A DNA stretch of 64,000 nt, taken from contig NC_081412.1 of NCBI RefSeq assembly GCF_030272615.1, positions 339,068,870-339,132,869 of the forward strand. The letters are read 5' to 3'. A model generated the notes under the pieces. The model was not told the DNA's origin. It worked only from the letters and a program-made list of their open reading frames with translations, and made no database searches. The translations under genes and the position numbers were made by a program. Of the stretch, positions 25,801 through 39,043 are shown piece after piece; within the stretch, counting starts at the first letter, position 1, and each line of letters opens with the position of its first letter. Source of the DNA: Cryptomeria japonica (lineage: Eukaryota > Streptophyta > Pinopsida > Cupressales > Cupressaceae).

Positions 25801-28800
25801 CATCTTGAAACCTTGTTGTGCCTCCAAACATCGCTTTTGTTGCTCCAACACTGGGGCTTTTGAGATAGAATTTCTAAAATAGGGTTCTAAGAGCACAATG
25901 TGCATCAAAATTGAATTTTGATGCTACTGGCTCTACAATCGGGGCTTGCATCTTGAAACCTTGTTGTGCCTCAAAACACTGATTTTGATGCTTCGAAACT
26001 AGGGCTTTCGAGGCACAAGCTTTGAAATGAGGTTCTAAGAGCACGATGTGCGCCAAATTCAGATTTTGACGCTATTGACTCTAAAATTAGGACTTGCATC
26101 TTGAAACCTTGTTGTGCCTCGAAACATTGATTTGGATGTTCCAAAACTGGGTCTTTCGAGGCACAAGCTCCGAAATGAGCTTCTAAGATTTTGACGCTAC
26201 ACGCTTCGGAATAGGGACTTGCTTCTTGAAACCTTGTTGTGCTTGAAAACATTGATTTTGATGTTCCAAAGTCAGGGCATTCAAGGCACAAGCTCCAAAA
26301 TGAGGTTCTAAGAGCAGGATGTACATCAAAATTGCATTTTGATGCTACCAACTCTAGAATTGGGACTTGTGTCTTGAAACCTTTTTGTGCCTCCAAACAA
26401 TAATTTTTATGCTCCAAAAATGAGACTTTTGAGGCACAACCTCCCAAAATGAGGTTCTAAGAACACAATGTTTGTAAAAATTATGTTTTGACACTATCAA
26501 TTTTAGAATCGGGACTTGTGTCTTGAAACCTGGTTGTGCCTTTAAACATTGATTTTGATGTTTTGAAACTGGAGCTTTCGAGCCACATGCTCCGAAATGA
26601 GGTTCTAAGAGCACGATGTGCATCAAAATCACGTTTTCACACTATAGGCTCAGGAATAGTGACTTGCATCTTGAAAGCTTGTTGTGCCTCCAAACACCAA
26701 TTTTGATGCTTCGAAACCGAAGATTTTGAGGCATAAGCTTGAAGAAAAGGTTCTAAGACCACAATGTGTGTGAAAATCAAATTTTGACGCTAACAGCTCC
26801 AGGATCAGGACTTGCATATCTAAACCTTGTTATGCCTCCAAACATCAATTTAGATGCTCCAAAACTGGGGCTTTTGAGGCACAATTTCTAAACCTTGTTG
26901 TGTCTCGAAACATTGATTTTGTTGCTCCAAACCTGGGTCTTTCGAGGCCGAAATGAGCTTCTAAGAGAACCATGTTTGTTAAAATCGTGTTTTGACGGTA
27001 TCAGCTTGAGAATCCGGACTTGTGTCTTGAAACCTTGTTGTGCCTTAAACATTCATTTTGATATTTTGAATCTGGAGCTTTCGAGCCACACGTTACGAAA
27101 TGAGGTTCTAACAGCATGATGTGCATCAAAATCATGTTTTGACACTACAGGCTCCAGAATAGGGACTTGCGTCTTGAAGCCTTGTTGTGCCACCAAACAT
27201 CGATTTTGATTCTCCAAAACTTGGGCTTTTGAGGAACAATTTCTAAAATAGGGTTCTAAGAGCACAATGTGCATCAAAATTGAATTTTGATGCTACTAGC
27301 TCTAGAATAGGGGCTTGCATCTTGAAACCTTGTTTTACATCAAAACACTGATTTTGATGCTCGAAAATTGAGGCTTTCGAGGCACAGGCTTCAAAATGAG
27401 GTTCTAAGAGCATGATGTTCGCCAAAATCAGATTTTGACGCTATTGACTCTAGAATCAGGACTTGCATCTTGAAACCTTGTTGTGCCTCTAAACATTGAT
27501 TTTAATGCTCCAAAATTGGGTCTTTCGAGGCACAAGCTCCGAAATGAGCTTCTAAGAGAATGATGTGCTTCAAAATGGAATTTTGACCCTACAAGCTTCG
27601 GAATAGGGACTTGCTTCTTGAAACCTTGTTGTGCTTCCAAACACTGATTTTGATGTTCCAAAATCAGGGCTTTCAAGGCACAAGCACCGAAATGAGGTTC
27701 TAAGAGTACGATGTACATCAAAATTGCATTTTGATGCTACTGACTCTGGAATTGGGACTTGTGTCTTGAAACCTTGTTGTGCCTCCAAACACTAATTTTT
27801 ATTCTCAAAAAACAAAGATTTTGAGGCACAACCTCTGAAATGAGGTTCTAAGAACACCATATTTGTCAAAACCGTGTTTGGACACTATCAGCTCGAGAAT
27901 TGGGACTTTTGTTTTGAAACCTTGTTGTGACTTTAAACATTGATTTTGAAGTTTTGAAACTGGAGCTTTCAAGCCACACACTCTGAAACGAGGTTATAAG
28001 AGCACGATGTGCATCAAAATCATGTTTTGACACTACAGGCTCTAGAATAGGGACTTGCGTCTTGAAAGGTTGTTCTGCCTCCAAACACCAATTTTGATGC
28101 TTTGAAACCAAATATTCTAAAGAATAAGCTCCAAAATAAGGTTCTAAGAGCACGATGTGCTTCAAAATTAAATTTTGACGCTACTGGCTCCAGAATCAAG
28201 ACTTGCATCTTGAAACCTTGTTGTGCCTCCAAACATCAATTTTGATGATCCAAAATTGGGTCTTTCGAGGCACAGGCTCCGAAATGAGCTTCTAATCTAA
28301 TGATGTGCGTCAAAATGGAATTTTGACACTACAGGCTCTGGAAAAGGGACTTGCTTCTTGAAACCTTGTTGTGCATCCAAACACTGATTTCGATGTTTCA
28401 AAATTGAGGCTTTCGAACACCTTGTGCCTCCAAACACCAATTTTGATGCTCTCAAACTGAGGCTATCAAGGGAAAAGCTCCAGAATAAGGTTCTAAGAGC
28501 ACAGTGTGCTTCAAAATCTTATTTTGACAGTACTGGCTCTGGAATCGGGACTTGCATCTTGAAACCTTGTTGTGCATCCAAACATGGATTTTAAAGCTCC
28601 AAAAGAGGGTCTTTTGAGGCACAAACTCGGAAATGAGCTTCTAAGAGAATGATGTGCGTCAAAATGGAATTTTGGCCCTAGAGGCTCCAGAATAGGGACT
28701 TGCTTTTTGATACTTTGTTGTGCTTCCAAACATTGATTTTGATGTTCCGAAATCAGGGCTTTCAAGGCACAAGCATCGAAATGAGGTTCTAAGTGTACGA

Positions 28801-29187
28801 TGTACATCAAAATTGCATTTTGATGCTACCGACTCTGGAATTGGGACTTGTGTCTCCAAACAGTAATTTTTGTGCTCCAAAAATGAGGCTTTTGAAGCAC
28901 AACCTTTGAAATGAGGTTCTAAGAACACCATGTTTGTCAAAATCATGGTTTGACGCTATCAGCTTGAGAATCGGGACTTGTGTCTTGAAACCTTGTTGTG
29001 CCTTTAAACATTGATTTTGATGTTTCGAAACTGGAGCTTTCGACCCACACGCTCCGAAATGAGGTTTTAAGAGCACAATGTGCATCCAAATCACATTTTG
29101 ACACTATAGGCTCTGGAAAAGGGACTTGCATCTTGGAACCTTGTTCTGCCTCTAAACACCAATTTTGATGCTTCAAAACCGAAATTT
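13845..29187 (-). repeat. 148-bp satellite, reverse block B1 (third part)
   Basis: The longest uninterrupted satellite stretch: about 15.3 kb, near 104 monomers, in reverse orientation. It contains the clearest complete seven-monomer higher-order unit (21131-22167). The rarer monomer branch appears at 14130-14680, and fragments of it at 28395-28560. A local duplication pairs 27428-27788 with 28511-28860. Partial monomers and monomer fusions are frequent, for example near 15170-15440, 22320-22460 and 25080-25130. No gene is supported. The block ends by switching orientation at 29187/29188, where a reverse-oriented CGAAATTTT joins a forward-oriented TTTCAAGAC. Confidence 0.93.
21131..22167 (-). 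repeat. Complete seven-monomer higher-order unit
   Basis: The interval between successive m2-tail markers (CAGCTTGAGA at 21131, CAGTTTGAGA at 22168) is 1,037 bp, seven times 148. Left to right it contains reverse-oriented m2 head, m1, m7, m6, m5, m4 and m3. Diagnostic pieces are the m1 tail CTAGAATAGGGACTTGCATC near 21290, the m7/m1 border CTACCGGCTCCAGAATCAGG near 21425, the m6/m7 border TTGGCTCTAGAATCAG near 21575, the m5/m6 border TTGACTCTAGAATCGGG near 21725, the m4/m5 border GGAATTTTGACGCTACAGG near 21860, and the m3/m4 border CGACTTTGGAATTGGG near 22020. The same order, with some monomers missing, is seen throughout the window. Confidence 0.85.
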
Positions 29188-29901
29188 TTTCAAGACAAAA
29201 GTCCCAATTCTAGAGTTGGTAGTGTCAAAACACAATTTTGATGTACATCGTGCTCTTAGAACCTCATTTCGAAGCTTGTGCCTTGAAAGCCCTAATACAT
29301 CAAAATTAATGTTTTGAGGCACAACAAGGTTTCAAGAAGCAAGTCCCTATTCCGGAGCCTGTAGCGTCAAAAATTCCATTTTGACACACATTATTCTCTT
29401 AGAAGCTCATTTCGGAGCTTGTCCCTAGAAAGACCCATATTTTGAGCATCAAAATTGATGTTTGGAGGCACAACAAGGTTTCAAGATGCAAGTCCAGATT
29501 CTAGAATCAATAGCACCAAAATCTGATTTTCGCGCACGTCGTGCTTTTAGAACCTCATTTCGAAGCTTGTGCCTCGAAAGCACCGGTTTCAGAGCATCAA
29601 AATTAGTGTTTTGAGGCACAACAAGGTTTCAAGATGCATGCCTTAGATGGTTTCAATGTGCTCTTAGAACCTCATTTCGGTGCTTGTGCCTTGAAAGCCC
29701 TGATTATGGAACATGAAAATCAATGTTTCGAGGCACAACAAGATTTCAAGATGCAAGTCCCGATTCCCATACTGCTAGCATCAAAATTCAATTTTGATGC
29801 ACATCGTTCTCTTAGAACCTTGTTTCGAAGCTTGCACCTCAAACGCCCCAGTTTCGAAACTTCAAAATTGGTGTTTGGAGGCACAACAAGGTTTCAAGAT
29901 G

Positions 29902-30495
29902 CAAGTCCCGATTCTAGAGCTGGTAGTGTCAAAATAAGATTTTGAAGCACACTGTGCTCTTAGAACCTTATTTCGGAGCTTGTCCCTCAAAAGCCCCGGT
30001 TTGAGAGCATCAAAATTGGTGTTTGGAGGCACAAGGTGTTCGAAAGCCCCAATCTTGAAACATTAAAATTAGTGTTTGGTGGCACAACAAGGTTTCAAGA
30101 AGCAAGTCCCTTTTCCGGAGCTTGTAGTGTCAAAATTCCATTTTGATGCACATCATTATCTTAGAAGCTCATTTCAGAGCCTGTGCCTCGAAAGACCCAG
30201 TTTTGGATCATAAAAATCAATGTTTGGAGGCACAACAAGGTTTCAAGATGCAAGTCCCGATTCTAGAGTCAAAAGCGCCAAAATGTGATTTTGGCTCACA
30301 TCGTGCTCTTAGAAGCTCATTTTGAAGCTTGTGCCCCGAAAGCCCCAGTTTCGGAGCATCAAAATCAGTGTTTTGAGACACAACAAGGTTTCAAGATGCA
30401 AGCCCCGATTCTAGAGCGAGTAGTATCAAAATTCAATGTTGATGCATATTGTGCTCTTAGAACCCTTTTTTAGAAATTGTGCCTCAAAAGCCCTT
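29902..30495 (+). repeat. Duplicated satellite segment (source or copy of 37117-39043)
   Basis: Bases 29902-30343 match 37117-37558 at a constant offset of 7,215 and share rare variants such as AAAATAAGATTTTGAAG, GTGTTCGAAAGCCCC, TTGGATCATAAAAATC and GTGCCCCGAAAGC. Bases 30343 to about 30495 instead match 38891-39043, sharing TTTTGAGACACAAC, GAGCGAGTAGTATC and TCAATGTTGATGCATATTG. Shared private variants distinguish this from general monomer similarity. Confidence 0.8.
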
Positions 30496-33400
30496 GTTTT
30501 GGAGCATCAAAATCGAGGTTTGGAGGTACAACAAGGTTTCAAGATGCGAGTCCTGATTCTGGAGCCGATAGCGTCACAATTTGATTTTGACGCACATCGT
30601 GCTCTTAGAACCTTGGTTTGTAGCTTATGCATCAAAATCATTGGTTTCGAAGCATCAAAATTTGTGTTGGAAGGCATAACAAACTTTCAAGATGCAAGTC
30701 CCGATTCTCAAGCTGATAGCGTCAAAACACGATTTTGACAAACTTGGTGTTCTTAGAACCTCATTTCAGAGGTTGTGCCTCAAAAGCCTCCTTTTTGGAG
30801 CATAAAAATTAGTGTTTGGAAGCACGACAAGGTTTCAAGACACAAGTCCCAATTCTAGAGTCGGTAGCGTCAAAATGCCATTTTGATGTACATCGTGCTC
30901 TTAGAACCTCATTTCGGAGCTTGTGCCTAGAAAGCCCTAATTTTGGAACATAAAATCAGTGTTTGGAGGAATAACAACGTTTCAAGACGCAAGTCCTGAT
31001 TCTAGAGTCTATAACATCAAAATCTGATTTTGGCGCACATCGTGCTCTTAGAACCTCATTCAAAGCTTGTGCCTCAAAAGCCCCGGTTTTAGAGCATCAA
31101 AATTAGTGTTTTGAGGCACAACAAGGTTTCAAGATACAAGCCCTGATTGTAGAGCGAGTAGCATCAAAATTCAATTTTGATGCATAGTGCTCTTAGAACC
31201 CTTTTTTAGAAATTCTATCTCAAAAGCCTCGGTTTTTTAGCATCAAAATCGATGTTTGGAAGCACAACAAGGTTTCTAGATGCAAGTCCCGATTCTGGAG
31301 CTCATAGCATCAAATTTAGATTTTGACGCACATCGTGCTCTTAGAGCCTTGCTTTGGAGCTTATGCCTCAAAATCTTTAGTTTCGAAGCATCAAAATTGG
31401 TGTTTGGAGGTAGAAGTAGCTTTCAAGAAGCAAGTCCCTATTCCGGAGCTTGTAGTGTCTCGAAAGCTCCAGTTTCAAAACATCAAAATCAATGTTTAAA
31501 GTCACAACAAGGTTTCTAGACACAAGTCCCGATTCTCAAGCTGATAGCTTCAAAACATGATTTTGACAAACATGGTCTTCTTAGAACCTCATTTCAGAGG
31601 TTGTGCCTCAAAATCGTCATTTTTGGAGCATAAAAATTAGTGTTTGAAGGCGCAACAAGGTTTCAAAATGCAAGTCCCAATTCCAGAGTCGGTAGCGTCA
31701 AAACGCAATTTTGATGTACATCGTGCTCTTAGAACCTCATTTCAGAGCTTATGCCTTAAAAGCAATGATTTTGGAACATCAAAATCAGTGTTTGGAGTTA
31801 CAACAAGTTTTAAACAAGGCGTAGGAGCTTTTCCCTCGAAAGCCCCAGTTTGGGAGCATCAAAATTGTAGTTTGCAGACACAAGGTTGCAAGAAGCAAGT
31901 CACGATTTTGGAGCTGGCAGCGTCAAAACATGATTTTGACGCACATGGTGCTCTTAGAGCATCGTTTGTGGAGCTTGTGCCTTGAAAGCCCCAATTTTGA
32001 ATCATCGAAATCAGTGTTTGGAGGCACAACAAGGTTTTCAAGATGAAGTCCCAATTCTAGAGTCAATAGCGTCAAAATCTGATTTTGGAGCACATCGTGC
32101 TCTTAGAACCTCATTTTGAAGCTCGTGTCTCGAAATCCCCGACTTCAGACAATCAAAATCAGTGTTTTTTTGGCACAACAAGGTTTTAAGATGCCAGCCC
32201 CAATTCTAGAGCCAATAGCATCAAAAATAAATTTTGATTTACATTGTTCTCTTAGAACCCTGTTTTAGAAATTGTGCCTCGAAAGCCCCAGTTTTGGAGC
32301 ATCAAAATCAATGTTTGGAGGCATAACAAGGTTTCAAGGTGCAAGTCTTGATTCTGGAGCCAAATTTTGATGCACATCGTGCTCTTAGAATCATGTTTTG
32401 GAGCTTATACCTCAAAATCTTCAGTTTCGAAGCATCAAAATTGATGTTTGGAGGCACAACAAGCTTTCAAGACGCATATCCCTATTCCAGAGCCTGTAGT
32501 GTGAAAACATGATTTTGATGCACATCGTGCTCTTAGAACCTCATTTCGGAGCGTGTGGCTCAAAAGCTCTAGTTTCAAAACATCAAAATAAATGGTTAAA
32601 GGCACAACAAGGTTTCAAGACACAAGTCTCTTTTCTCAAGCTGATAGCGTCAAAACACGATTTTGACAAAAATACTAGTTTTTGGAGGCAAGAAAAGGTT
32701 CCAAGGCACAAGTCCCAATTCCAGAGTCGGTAGCGTCAAAATGCAATTTTGATGTACACCGTGCGCTTAGAACCTCATTTCGGAGCTTGTGCCTTGAAAG
32801 CTCTGATTTTGGAACATAAAAATAAGTGTTTGGAGGCACAAAAAGGTTTCAAGAAGCAAGTCCCTATTCCGGAGCGTCAAAAGTCAGTGTTTGTAGCATC
32901 AAAATTCCATTTTGATGCACATCATTGTCTTAGAAGCTCATTTCAGAACTTGGGTCTCGAAAGAGGCAGTTTTGGAACGTCAAAATCAATGTTTTGAGGC
33001 ACAACAAGGTTTCAAGATGCAAGCCCTGATTCTAGAGCAAGTTGCATCAAAATTGAAGCAACTTAGAACCCTGTTTTAGAAATTATGCCCCAAAAGCCCC
33101 AGTTTTGGAGCATCAAAATCGATGTTTGGAGGCACAACAAGGTTTCAAGATGCAAGTCCTGATTCTGGAGCTGGTAGTGTCAAAATTTGATTTTGACCTG
33201 ATTTTGACCCACATCATGCTCTTAGAACCTTGTTTTGGAGCTTATCCCTCAAAATCTTCGGTTTTGAAAATAGAAATTGGTGTCTGGAGGCAAAATAAGC
33301 TTTCAAGACACAAGTCCCTATTTCGGAGCATGTAGTGTCAAAACATGATTTTGAGGCACATCATGGTCTTAGAACCTCATTTCGGAGCATGTGGCTCAAA

Positions 33401-36400
33401 AGCTCCAGTTTCAAAACATCAAAATGAATGTTTAAAGGCACAACCAGGTTTCAAGACACAAGTCTTGATTCTCAAGCTGATAGCATCAAAACACTATTTT
33501 GACAAACAGGGTGTTCTTAGAACATGATTTTAGAGGTTGTGCCTCAAAAGCCTCATTTTTGGAGCATAAAAATTAGTGTTTGGAGGCACAACAAATTTTC
33601 AAGGCACATGTCCCAAATCCAGAGTTGGTAGCGTCAAAACGCAATTTTGATGTACATCGTGCTCTTAGAACCTCATTACGGAGCTTGTGCCTTGAAAGCC
33701 CTGATTTTGGAACATCAAAATCAGCGTTTGGAGGCACAACAAGGTTTAAAGAAGCAAGTCCCTATTCCGGAGTGTGTAGCGTCCAAAGACCCAGTTTTGG
33801 AGCATCAAAATCATTTTTTGGAGGCACAACAAGGTTTCAAGATGCAAGTCCCGATTGTAGAGTCAATAGTGTCAAAATTTGATTTTGGCGCACATCGTGC
33901 TCTTAGAACCTCATTTCGAAGCTTGTGCCTTGAAATCCCCAGTTTTGGAGTATCAAAATCAGTGTTTTGACGCACAACAAGGTTTCAAGATGCAAGCCCC
34001 GATTCTAGAGCTTGCAGCATCAAAATTCAATTTTGATGCACATTGTGCTCTAATAACCCTGTTTTAGAAATTGTGCCTCAAAAGCCCCAGTTTTGGAGCA
34101 TCAAAATCGATGTTTGGAGGCACAAAAAGGTTTCAAGATGCAAGTGTTGATTCTAGAGCCGGTAGCATCGAAATTTGATTTTGATGCATATCATGGTCTT
34201 AGAACCTTATTTTGAAGCTTATGCCTCAAAATCTTTGGTTTCGAAGCATCAAAATTGAAGTTTGGAGGCACAACAAGCTTTCAAGACGCAAGTCCCCATT
34301 CTTGAGCCTATAGTGTGAAAACGTGATTGTGATGCACATCGTGCTCTTACAACCTAGTTTCGGAGCATGTGGCTTGAAAGCTGCAGTTTCAAAACATGAA
34401 AATCAATGTTTAAAGGCACAACAAGGTTTCTTGACACAAGTCACGATTCTCAAAATGATAGCGTGAAAACACAATTTTGACAAACATGGTGTTCTTAGAA
34501 CCTCATTTCGGAGGTTGTGCCTCAAAAGCCTCATTTTTGGAGCATAAAAATTAGTGTTTGGAGGCACAACAAGGTTTCAAGACACAAGTCCCAAATCTAG
34601 ATTCGGTAGCATCAAAACACAATTTTGATGTACATTGTGCTCTTAGAACCTCATTTCGGAGCTTGTGTCTTGGAAGCCCTGATTTTGGAACATCAAAATT
34701 ATTGTTTGGAGGCACAACAAGGTTTCAAGATGCAAGTCCCGATTCTCATGCCGGTAGCATCAAAATTCAATTTTGAATCACATCGTTCTCTTAGAACCTT
34801 CTTTCAAAGCTTGCACCTCGAATGCCCCGGTTTCAGAATATCAAAATTGGTGTTTGGAGGCACAAGAAGGTTTCAAGATGCAAGTCCCAATTCCATAGCG
34901 GGTAGTGTCAAAATGTGATTTTGAAGCACATCGTGCTCTTAGAACCTTATTTAGGAGCTTGTCTCTAGAAAGCCCCAGTTTTTGAGCACCAAAATTGGTA
35001 TTTGGAGGCACAAGGTTGCAAGACACAAGTCGCTATTTCGGAGCTGGTAGCATCAAAACGTGATTTTGACGCACATGATGCTCTTAGAACCTCGTTTACG
35101 GAGCTTGTGCCTTGAAAGCTCTAGTTTCAAAACATCAAAATTAATGTTTAAAGCCACAACAAGGTTTCAAGACACAAGTCCTGATTCTCAAGTTGATAGC
35201 ATCAAAACACGATTTTGACAAATATGGTGCTCTTAGAGCCTCATTTCAGAGGTTGTGCCTCAAAAGCCTCATTTTTTTAGTATAAAAAAATAGTGTTTGG
35301 AGGCACATCATTCTCTTAGAAGCTCATTTCAGAGCTTGCGCCTAGAAAGATCCAGTTTTTGAGCATCAAAATCAATGTTTGGAGGCACAACAAGGTTTCA
35401 AGATGTAAGTCCTGATTTTAGAGTCAATATCGTCAAAATCAAATTTTGGCTTACATCATGCTCTTAGAACCTCATTTTGAAGCATCAAAATCAGTGTTTT
35501 GAGGTAGAACAAGGTTTCAAGATGCAAGCCCCGATGCAAGAGCCGGTAGCATCAAAATTCAAGTTTGATGCACATTGTGCTCTTAGAACCCTGTTTTAGA
35601 AAGTGTTTTGGTGCATCAAAATAGATGTTTGGAGGCACAACAAGGTTTCAAGATGTAAGTCCTGATTCTAGAGCCCGTAGCGTCAAAATTTGATTTTGAC
35701 ACACATCGTGCTCTTAGAACCTTGTTTTGGAGCTTATGCCTCAAAATCTTCAGTTTTGAAGCATCAAAATTGGTGTTTGGAGGCACAACAAGCTTTCAAG
35801 ATGCAAGTCCCTATTCCAGAGCGTGTAGTGTGAAAAAATAATTTTGATGCACATCGTGCTCTTAGAACCTCATTTCGGAGCGTGTGGCTCGAAAGCTGCA
35901 GTTTCAAAACATCAAAATAAATGTTTAAAAGAACAACAAGGTTTCAAGACACAAATCCCGATTCTCAAGCTGATAGCGTCAAAACACCATTTTGACAAAC
36001 ATGGTGTTCTTAGAACCCCATTTTAGAGGTTGTGCCTCAAAAGCCTCCCTTTTTGGAGCATAAAAATTAGTGTTTGGAGGCACAACAATGTTTCAAGTTA
36101 CGAGTCCCAATTCTAGAGTCGCTAGCGTCTAAACATAATTTTAATGTACATCATGCTCTTAGAACCTCATTTTAGAGCTTGTGCCTTGAAAGCTCTGATT
36201 TTGAGGCACAACAAGGTTTCAATGATGCAAGTCCCGATTCTAGAGTCAATAGCATCAAAATCTGATTTTGGCGCACATCGTGCTCTTAGAACCTCATTTC
36301 AAAGCTTGTGCCTCAAAAGCCCCAATTTTGGAGCATCAAAATCATTGTTTTGAGGCACAACAAGGTTTCAAGATGCAAGCCCTGATTCTAGAGCCAGTAT

Positions 36401-37116
36401 CATCAAAATTCAATTTTGATGCACATTGTGCTCTTAGAACCCTATTTTAGAAATTGTGCCTCAAAAGCCCTAGTTTTGGAGCATCAAAATTGATGTTTGG
36501 AGGCACAACAAGTTTTCAAGATGCAAGTCTCGATTTTAGAGTCAATAGCATCAAAATTCAAATTTGATGCACATTGTGCTCTTAGACCCCTATTTTAGAA
36601 ATTCTGCCTCAAAAGCCCCAGTTTTGGAGCATCAAAATCGATGTTTGGTGGCACAACAAGGTTTAAAGATGCAAGTCCTACTTCTGGAGCCGGTAGCGTC
36701 AAAATTTGATTTTGACGCACAGTGTTCTCTTAGAACCTTGTTTTTTGAGCTTATGCCTCAAAATCTTTGGTTTCGAAGCATCAAAATTGGTGTTTGGAGG
36801 CACAAGAAGGTTTCAAGATGCAAGTCCCTACTCCAGAGCCTGTAGTGTCAAAACATGATTTTGATGCACATCATGCTCTTAGAATCTCATTTCGCAGTGT
36901 GTCGCTCAAAAGCTCCAGTTTCAAAACATCAAAATCAATGTTTAAAGGCACAACAAGGTTTCAAAACACAAGACTCGATTATCAAGCTGATAGCATCAAA
37001 ACATGATTTTGACAGACATGGTGTTCTTAGAACCTTATTTTGGAGGTTCTCCCTCAAAAGCCTCATTTTTGGAGCATAAAAATTAGTGTTTGGAGGCACA
37101 ACAAGGTTTCAAGACA

Positions 37117-37558
37117 CAAGTCCCGATTCTAGAGCTGGTAGTGTCAAAATAAGATTTTGAAGCACACTGTGCTCTTAGAACCTTATTTCGGAGCTTGTCC
37201 CTCAAAAGCCCCGGTTTGAGAGCATCAAAATTGGTGTTTGGAGGCACAACGTGTTCGAAAGCCCCAATCTTGAAACATCAAAATTAGTGTTTGGTGGCAC
37301 AACAAGGTTTCAAGAAGCAAGTCCCTTTTCCGGAGCTTGTAGTGTCAAAATTCCATTTTGATGCACATCATTATCTTAGAAGCTCATTTCGGAGCCTATG
37401 CCTCGAAAGACCCAGTTTTGGATCATAAAAATCAATGTTTGGAGGCACAACAAGGTTTCAAGATGCAAGTCCCGATTCTAGAGTCAAAAGCGCCAAAATG
37501 TGATTTTGGCTCACATCGTGCTCTTAGAAGCTCATTTTGAAGCTTGTGCCCCGAAAGC
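37117..37558 (+). repeat. Copy of 29902-30343
   Basis: About 442 bp nearly identical to 29902-30343 in the same orientation, with only a few single-base differences (for example CAAGGTGTTCG against CAACGTGTTCG). The match stops abruptly within CCGAAAGC. The continuation of the duplicate is found about 1.33 kb further on at 38885-39043, a displacement of nine monomers. Confidence 0.8.
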
Positions 37559-38884
37559 GCCATTTTCAGAGCATCAAAATCAGTGCTTTTTGGCACAACA
37601 GGGTTTCAAGATGCAAGCCCCGATTAAGGAGCCAGTAGCATCGAAATTCAATTTTGATGCACATTGTGCTTTTAGAACCCTATTTTAGAAATTGTGCCTC
37701 AAAAGCCCTAGTTTTGGAGCATCAAAATCGATGTTTGGAGGCACAACAAGGTTTGAAGATGCAAGTCCTGATTCTAGAACCGGTAGCATGAAAATTTGAT
37801 TTTGACGCATATCGTGCCCTTAGAACCTTGTTTTGGAGCTTATACCTCAAAAATATTTGGTTTCGAAGCATCAAAATTGGTGTTTTGAGGCACAACAAGC
37901 TTTGAAGACGCAAGTCCCTATTCCAGAGCCTGTAGTGTTAAAACATGATTTTGATGCACATCATGTTGTTAGAACCCCGTTTCAAAATGTGTGGCTCGAA
38001 AGCTCCAGTTTTAAAACATCAAAATCAATGTTTAAAGACACAACAAGGTTTCTCGACACAAATCTCGATTCTCAAGTTGATAGCGTCAAAACACAATTTT
38101 GACAAACACGATGTTATTAGAACCTCGTTTTAGAGGTTGTGCCTCAAAAGCCTCATTTTTGGAGCATAAAAATTAGTGTTTGGAGACACAACAAGGTTTC
38201 AAGACACAAGTCCCAATTTAAGAGGTTGTGCCTCAAAAGCCTCATTTTTTATGTACATCCTGCTCTTAGAACATCATTTCAGAGCTTGTACCTTGAAAGC
38301 CCTGATTTTGGAACATCAAAATCAGTGTTTGGAGAGGCACAACAAGGTGTCAAGAAGCAAGTCCCTATTCCGGAGCCTGTAGAGTCAAAATGCAATTTTG
38401 ACGGACATCATTCTCTTAGAAGGTCATTTCGGAGCTTGTGCCTGGAAAGACCCAGTTTTGGAACAGCAAAATCAATGTTTGGAGGCAGAACAAGGTTTCA
38501 AGATGCAAGTCCCGATTCTAGAGTCAATAACATCAAAATCTAATTTTGGCACACATCGTGCTCTTAGAACCTCATTAAGCTTGTGCCTTGAAAGCCCCTG
38601 TTTAGGTGCATCAAAATCAGTGTTTTGAGGAACAACAAGGTTTCAAGATGCAAGTCCCTATTTCAAAGGCTGTAGCTTCAAAATTCACTTTTCACGCACA
38701 TCATTCTCTTAGAATCTCATTTCAGAGCTTGTGCCTTGAAAGACCCAATTTTGGAGCATCAAAATCAATGTTTGCAGGCACAACAAGGTTTCAAGATGCA
38801 AGTCTTGATTCTAGAGTCAGTAGTTTCAAAATCTAATTTTGGCGCACATCGTGCTCTTAGAACCTCAATTCGAAGCTTGTGCCT

Positions 38885-39043
38885 CGAAAGCCCCAGTTTC
38901 GGAGCATCAAAATCAGTGTTTTGAGACACAACAAGGTTTCAAGATGCAAGCCCCGATTCTAGAGCGAGTAGTATCAAAATTCAATGTTGATGCATATTGT
39001 GCTCTTAGAACCCTATTTTAGAAATTGTGCCTCAAAAGCCCCA
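38885..39043 (+). repeat. Copy of 30337-30495
   Basis: Carries the same private variants as 30343-30495, including TTTTGAGACACAAC, GAGCGAGTAGTATC and CAATGTTGATGCATATTG, at an offset of 8,548. Together with 37117-37558 it accounts for the whole duplicated segment, now split by nine monomers of other sequence. Confidence 0.75.
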
